64,000 nt of DNA, taken from Egicoccus sp. AB-alg2. Its GTDB lineage: Bacteria > Actinomycetota > Nitriliruptoria > Nitriliruptorales > Nitriliruptoraceae. The stretch spans positions 342,970 through 406,969 of the forward strand of contig NZ_JBGUAX010000007.1 of the NCBI RefSeq assembly GCF_041821065.1, written 5' to 3'. The notes beneath the pieces are model-generated. The model saw only the letters and a list, made by a program, of their open reading frames with translations, had not been told where the DNA came from and did no database searches. Every line of letters starts with the position of its first letter. The first letter of the stretch is position 1. Of this stretch, positions 60,855-64,000 are shown piece by piece. The translations under genes and the position numbers were made by a program.

Positions 60855-61043
60855 ATGTCCTCGCTGCTGGCCGCCGACCTGACCGTGTTGGCCTGGGACG
60901 ACGACCGCGGCACGCCGCCCCGGGGGCCGGCCCCGTTTGCCCCCAGTGGAGACGGTAACGCCCGGTCAGGCGCGCGGGGCGTGTTTCGCGATCCCGTCGG
61001 TGCTCCCGCGCGCGGCCTGTTCACGACGCGGTGCGCTCCGTAG
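60855..61043 (+). pseudogene. GPP34 (GOLPH3-like) N-terminal fragment
   Basis: The short frame starts MSSLLAADLTVLAWDDDRGT, the opening of the actinobacterial GPP34 family, after an AGGGAAG ribosome-binding site, but after ~20 residues it loses homology and ends at 61043 (62 residues). Normal members run beyond 200. It is probably a truncated remnant in the 467-base gap before the flavoprotein gene; the similarity is short, so a chance resemblance is possible. Confidence 0.4.
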
Positions 61044-61107
61044 CGTCGTGCGCCGCGGGCGGAGCTGTTCCTTGCTGGCCGTCGCCGCCTCGGAAGGGAG
61101 CCTGGGG

Positions 61108-62769
61108 ATGGACGAACACGCGGTGGTGGTCGTGGGAGCGGGGCCCACCGGGCTGATGCTCGCGGGCGAGCTGGCCCTGGCGGGCGTGGACGTCGTCGTC
61201 GTCGAGCGGCGCACCAGCCAGGACCTCGACGGGTCACGCGCCGGAGGACTGCACGCCCGCACCCTCGAGGTGCTGGACCAGCGTGGCATCGCCGACCGGT
61301 TCCTCGCCGAGGGTCAGGCGATGCAGATCCAGGGGTTCGCCGGCATCCCGCTGGACATCAGCGACTTCCCCACCCGGCACAACCACGGGCTCGCGCTGTG
61401 GCAGAGCCACATCGAGCGCATCCTTGCCGGCTGGGTCGCCGAGCTGGAGGTCCCGGTGCTGCGCGGCCGCGAGGTGACGGGATGCAGGCAGGACGCCACC
61501 GGCGTCGACGTCGAGGTGGCTGGACAGCCGGCGCTGCGGGCCACGTACCTCGTCGGCTGCGACGGCGGACGCAGCCGGGTCCGCACCGCGGCCGGCATCG
61601 CGTTCCCGGGGCTGGATCCCTCGACCAGCTGGCTGATCGCCGAGGTGGAGATGACCGAGGCGCCCGCGATCGGCATGCGCCCGGAGGGCGGCGGGATCGG
61701 GCCGGTCGACGTGCACGGAGGTGGCGGCCCGTATCGGGTCGTGCTGAAGCAGCCGCCCGACGACGAGGCCGGCGATCCCACCCTGCAGGATCTCCGCGCG
61801 GCACTCGTCGCCACCTACGGCACCGACTACGGCGTGCACCACCCGACCTGGATCTCCCGGTTCACCGACGCGACCCGGCAGGCGGCGTCCTACCGCCGGG
61901 GCCGCGTCCTGGTGGCGGGCGACGCCGCACACGTGCACCCGCCACAGGGTGGCCAGGGCCTCAACACCGGCGTGCAGGATGCGGTCAACCTGGGTTGGAA
62001 GCTGGCGCAGGTGGTCGCCGGGACGTCACCCGAGCGCCTCCTGGACACCTACCACGCCGAACGGCATCCCGTCGCCGCCCGGGTGCTGCACAACACGATG
62101 GCGCAGGTCGCGCTCAGCACGTCCGGTGAGCGTCACCAGGCGCTCCGCGACACCATGACCGAACTGCTCGGCCTGGACGAGCCGCGCCGGCGTGTCGCCG
62201 CGATGCTCAGCGGTCTGGACGTCCACTACGACCTCGGCGAGGGTCACCCGCTGCTCGGGCGGCGGATGCCTGATCTCGAGCTGGTCACCCCCGCCGGCCG
62301 CCGGCGCCTGTTCACTCTGCTGCACGACGCCCGGCCGCTGCTGCTGGATCTGCGTGGCCGCGGTGACCTCGACGTCGCGCCCTGGGCCGATCCGGTCCGG
62401 GTGGTCGAGGCCGAGCCGGTCGACACGTTGGCGCTCCCCGTCCTGGGCGCCGTACCCGTTCCCGAAGCCGTCCTGGTCCGTCCCGACGGTCACGTCGCGT
62501 GGGTGGCAAGCGGCCCCACCGACTCCGGGCTGCGGGAGGCGCTGACCACCTGGTTCGGGCCCGCCGGGCAGGGCGGCGACGTGCCCGGTCAGCCGTCGGA
62601 GCCGCGTCCGTCGGTGTCGTCGGGCGGGCGGCGCAGCCGGCGTTCGAGCTCCTGCATGAACGCCGGGTCGTCGTCGGGGCCGCGGGGCGCGTCGCGGCGA
62701 GGTGGCGGCGGGCCGCCGGGACGGCGGGTCGAGGGATGGGGCCGCACCGGGTTGCCGCGGGTCGAGTAG
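61108..62769 (+). CDS. FAD-dependent aromatic hydroxylase, rifampin-monooxygenase-like
   Basis: A 553-residue class A flavoprotein. FAD-binding motif 'VVVVGAGPTGLMLAGELALA' is at residue ~7, the D-G motif in 'ATYLVGCDGGRSRVRTAAGI' and the G-D motif in 'VLVAGDAAHVHPPQGGQGLN' near residue 270; 'GVQDAVNLGWKLAQVVAGT' continues. A thioredoxin-like C-terminal domain follows ('LLLDLRGRGDLDVAPWADPV'). This plan matches Rox-type rifampin monooxygenases and anthracycline/tetracycline hydroxylases. The last ~60 residues are low-complexity and lie opposite the PLDc_N gene. ATG 61108 follows GGAAGGGAG. Confidence 0.88.
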   Translation: MDEHAVVVVGAGPTGLMLAGELALAGVDVVVVERRTSQDLDGSRAGGLHARTLEVLDQRGIADRFLAEGQAMQIQGFAGIPLDISDFPTRHNHGLALWQSHIERILAGWVAELEVPVLRGREVTGCRQDATGVDVEVAGQPALRATYLVGCDGGRSRVRTAAGIAFPGLDPSTSWLIAEVEMTEAPAIGMRPEGGGIGPVDVHGGGGPYRVVLKQPPDDEAGDPTLQDLRAALVATYGTDYGVHHPTWISRFTDATRQAASYRRGRVLVAGDAAHVHPPQGGQGLNTGVQDAVNLGWKLAQVVAGTSPERLLDTYHAERHPVAARVLHNTMAQVALSTSGERHQALRDTMTELLGLDEPRRRVAAMLSGLDVHYDLGEGHPLLGRRMPDLELVTPAGRRRLFTLLHDARPLLLDLRGRGDLDVAPWADPVRVVEAEPVDTLALPVLGAVPVPEAVLVRPDGHVAWVASGPTDSGLREALTTWFGPAGQGGDVPGQPSEPRPSVSSGGRRSRRSSSCMNAGSSSGPRGASRRGGGGPPGRRVEGWGRTGLPRVE

Positions 62770-62999
62770 CGGTACCCCGTCGGGCGCCGCGACGAGCGGC
62801 TGCCCGGGGCGACGCCGGCCGTCTCCGGACGGCCGGCCACGAACCAGGCGATGCCACCGATCAACGGCACGAAGATCACCAGGAGCAGCCAGACCAGTTT
62901 CGGCAGGTTCCGGGTCAGCGCCGCGTCGGTCAGGATCACGTCCAGCACGCAGTACAGCGTGAAGAGGAACATCAGCAGCGACCCGCCGTGCAGCAACAC
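62589..62999 (-). CDS. PLDc_N-domain small membrane protein
   Basis: A 136-residue protein: two transmembrane helices (LLMFLFTLYCVLDVILTDAA and LVWLLLVIFVPLIGGIAWFV) forming a PLDc_N (phospholipase D N-terminal) domain, then a basic, Pro/Arg-rich cytoplasmic tail with a 'MQELERRLRRPPDD' helix. Such proteins are common in actinobacteria; the domain is not itself an enzyme. Its 3' end overlaps the flavoprotein gene by 181 bases on the opposite strand. ATG 62999. Confidence 0.85.
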   Translation of the reverse strand: MLLHGGSLLMFLFTLYCVLDVILTDAALTRNLPKLVWLLLVIFVPLIGGIAWFVAGRPETAGVAPGSRSSRRPTGYRYSTRGNPVRPHPSTRRPGGPPPPRRDAPRGPDDDPAFMQELERRLRRPPDDTDGRGSDG

Positions 63000-63119
63000 G
63001 CCCCCCTCGGTTCCTCTACCGCTCGGGAGTGTAGGTCGCGGGCGGTCGTCGCCGCCCGGGCTTCGCGGACCAGTTCCCGCCGCGGCTCGGGGCGCCGGTA
63101 CCCGCCCGAGGAAGTGCCG

Positions 63120-63956
63120 TCAGGCCGGCTGGTACCAGGCCCGGGCGGCCAGCCACCCGATCGCCCAGTCGAGCAGGTCGTCCTCGCCGACCACCTGCAG
63201 CGTGCCCAGCAGCTGCTCGGTCGAAGGCAGCGTGCGGTCGAGCAGCTGGGCGAAGCCGGGCGTGTCCAGCCAACGGGCGTGGGCGGGGTCGACCGTGAAG
63301 GGGCCGAGCTCGAGCGAGCCGTCGCACGCCGCACGGTGGACCGTCTCCCAGCTCACCTCGCCGTCGCCGAGCCCGGCACCCAGCGGCGGGCGCGCGGCGA
63401 CGTCGCGCAGCTCGTCCGGTTCGACCTCCCGGGGGCCGTCGGCGGCGTCGAATCGCTCGACCGCGTCGCCGGTGACCGCCAGCAGCCAGGTCCGTGCGAA
63501 CAGGTCCGTGATCGGTGGCACGTCCGCCAGCGACGGCAGGCCGAACGCCCGGCGGGCCGTGTTCGCGGCGGTGTCGCGCGGCCGCAGCGCCTGCGCGTCG
63601 GTGTCGGCCGGGTTCGCGGTGGACCAGGACGCCAGTTCGCTGGCGCCCAGCGGCCGGTAGACGCCGACCTCCTCGCCGTCACGCAGCACGCACACGAGCT
63701 GCTGCAGGGTCACCACCTCGCCGCCGTCGGGGCCGGCGACGTCCTCCGCGGTCACCACCACGAGGCCGTCGGCCTCCGCGGGCGCCTCGAGGACGCCGTT
63801 GTCGTGCAGGGTGACGTCCACCAGCGACACCGCACCGTCGCCGGTGGCCTGCAGGGCCACGATCGCGCGCGCATCGGGATCCACCGGGCCGAGCTGGTCG
63901 TGCAGCTGCCGCAGCACGTCCAGGGTGGTGGTGGTGTCGAGCCGGGACGGTGGCAC
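63120..63956 (-). CDS. Conserved protein of unknown function
   Basis: A 278-residue soluble protein, Asp/Glu/Ala-rich, with no signal peptide or membrane helix. Its N-terminal half is beta-rich (VVTAEDVAGPDGGEVVTLQQ, 'LVCVLRDGEEVGVYRPLGAS'); the C-terminal half is helical (PPITDLFARTWLLAVTGDAV, 'DDLLDWAIGWLAARAWYQPA'). No family can be named from memory. Codon use and conserved-looking Trp/Gly positions support a real gene. Start ATG 63956. Confidence 0.65.
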   Translation of the reverse strand: MPPSRLDTTTTLDVLRQLHDQLGPVDPDARAIVALQATGDGAVSLVDVTLHDNGVLEAPAEADGLVVVTAEDVAGPDGGEVVTLQQLVCVLRDGEEVGVYRPLGASELASWSTANPADTDAQALRPRDTAANTARRAFGLPSLADVPPITDLFARTWLLAVTGDAVERFDAADGPREVEPDELRDVAARPPLGAGLGDGEVSWETVHRAACDGSLELGPFTVDPAHARWLDTPGFAQLLDRTLPSTEQLLGTLQVVGEDDLLDWAIGWLAARAWYQPA

Positions 63957-64000
63957 CGGGCACCTCCTCGCGCCGTCGGTCGGGACCCGGCGACCCTAGC

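Overview
The window is high-GC DNA with the codon bias, gene families (LCP ligase, DUF1015, SigG-like sigma factor, FluC pairs) and frequent ATGA/GTGA stop-start overlaps of an actinobacterium. Three Na+/H+ antiporter genes, a Mn-responsive exporter and a fluoride exporter pair close together would suit a halo-alkaliphilic deep-branching lineage such as Nitriliruptoria, but that is an inference; the sequence carries no marker gene that settles taxonomy. No tRNA, rRNA or CRISPR array was recognised.

Positions 1-9.7 kb look like an eroding accessory region. The left edge cuts an IS481-family element. Inward lie small stand-alone enzymes (SRPBCC, SnoaL-like, alpha/beta hydrolase, two VOC proteins), a frameshifted LuxR regulator, a DUF5615 PIN-like protein, and relics of a tyrosine recombinase, a methyltransferase and an aminoglycoside-phosphotransferase-like gene. 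An ECF-type sigma factor is fused in frame to a bifunctional-nuclease domain that also has its own internal ribosome-binding site.

Positions 9.7-31.4 kb look like ordinary chromosome. An ion-homeostasis block holds fluC1-fluC2, a GDT1/TMEM165 exporter behind a yybP-ykoY Mn2+ riboswitch, an LCP protein, and two CPA2 antiporters with USP-like tails, the second behind a ydaO-type c-di-AMP riboswitch. Then follow a Fur-monooxygenase-sigma-anti-sigma-like run, a cupin, a DUF1015 protein, a DEAD/DEAH helicase, and a MerR regulator diverging from a membrane protein-Baeyer-Villiger monooxygenase operon, with a convergent hydrolase.

Positions 31.7-50 kb hold a frameshifted membrane/PH-like protein, a DHFR-like reductase, a ThuA-domain exported protein, and a tightly coupled aerobic CO dehydrogenase operon (coxM-coxS-coxL-xdhC/YHS-coxD-coxE) whose large subunit has the form I active-site motif AYACSFR. 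Next come a CPA1 antiporter and a UvrD-like helicase split into two overlapping 502-residue ORFs downstream of a lipoprotein gene.

Positions 50-64 kb hold a SigG-like sigma factor, a kaiB-kaiC-PAS histidine kinase operon with every junction ATGA (no kaiA), a deazaflavin-dependent nitroreductase-like protein, a two-component system facing a DM13 protein, a TetR/VOC pair around an operator-like palindrome, a PIG-L deacetylase, a second DHFR-like reductase, a rifampin-monooxygenase-like flavoprotein and two small proteins.

The least ordinary items are the kaiBC-histidine kinase operon, the form I CO dehydrogenase operon with a YHS domain fused to XdhC, the sigma factor-nuclease fusion, the two riboswitches, and the MerR-controlled membrane protein carrying a duplicated W-H/SPPH motif beside a Baeyer-Villiger monooxygenase.
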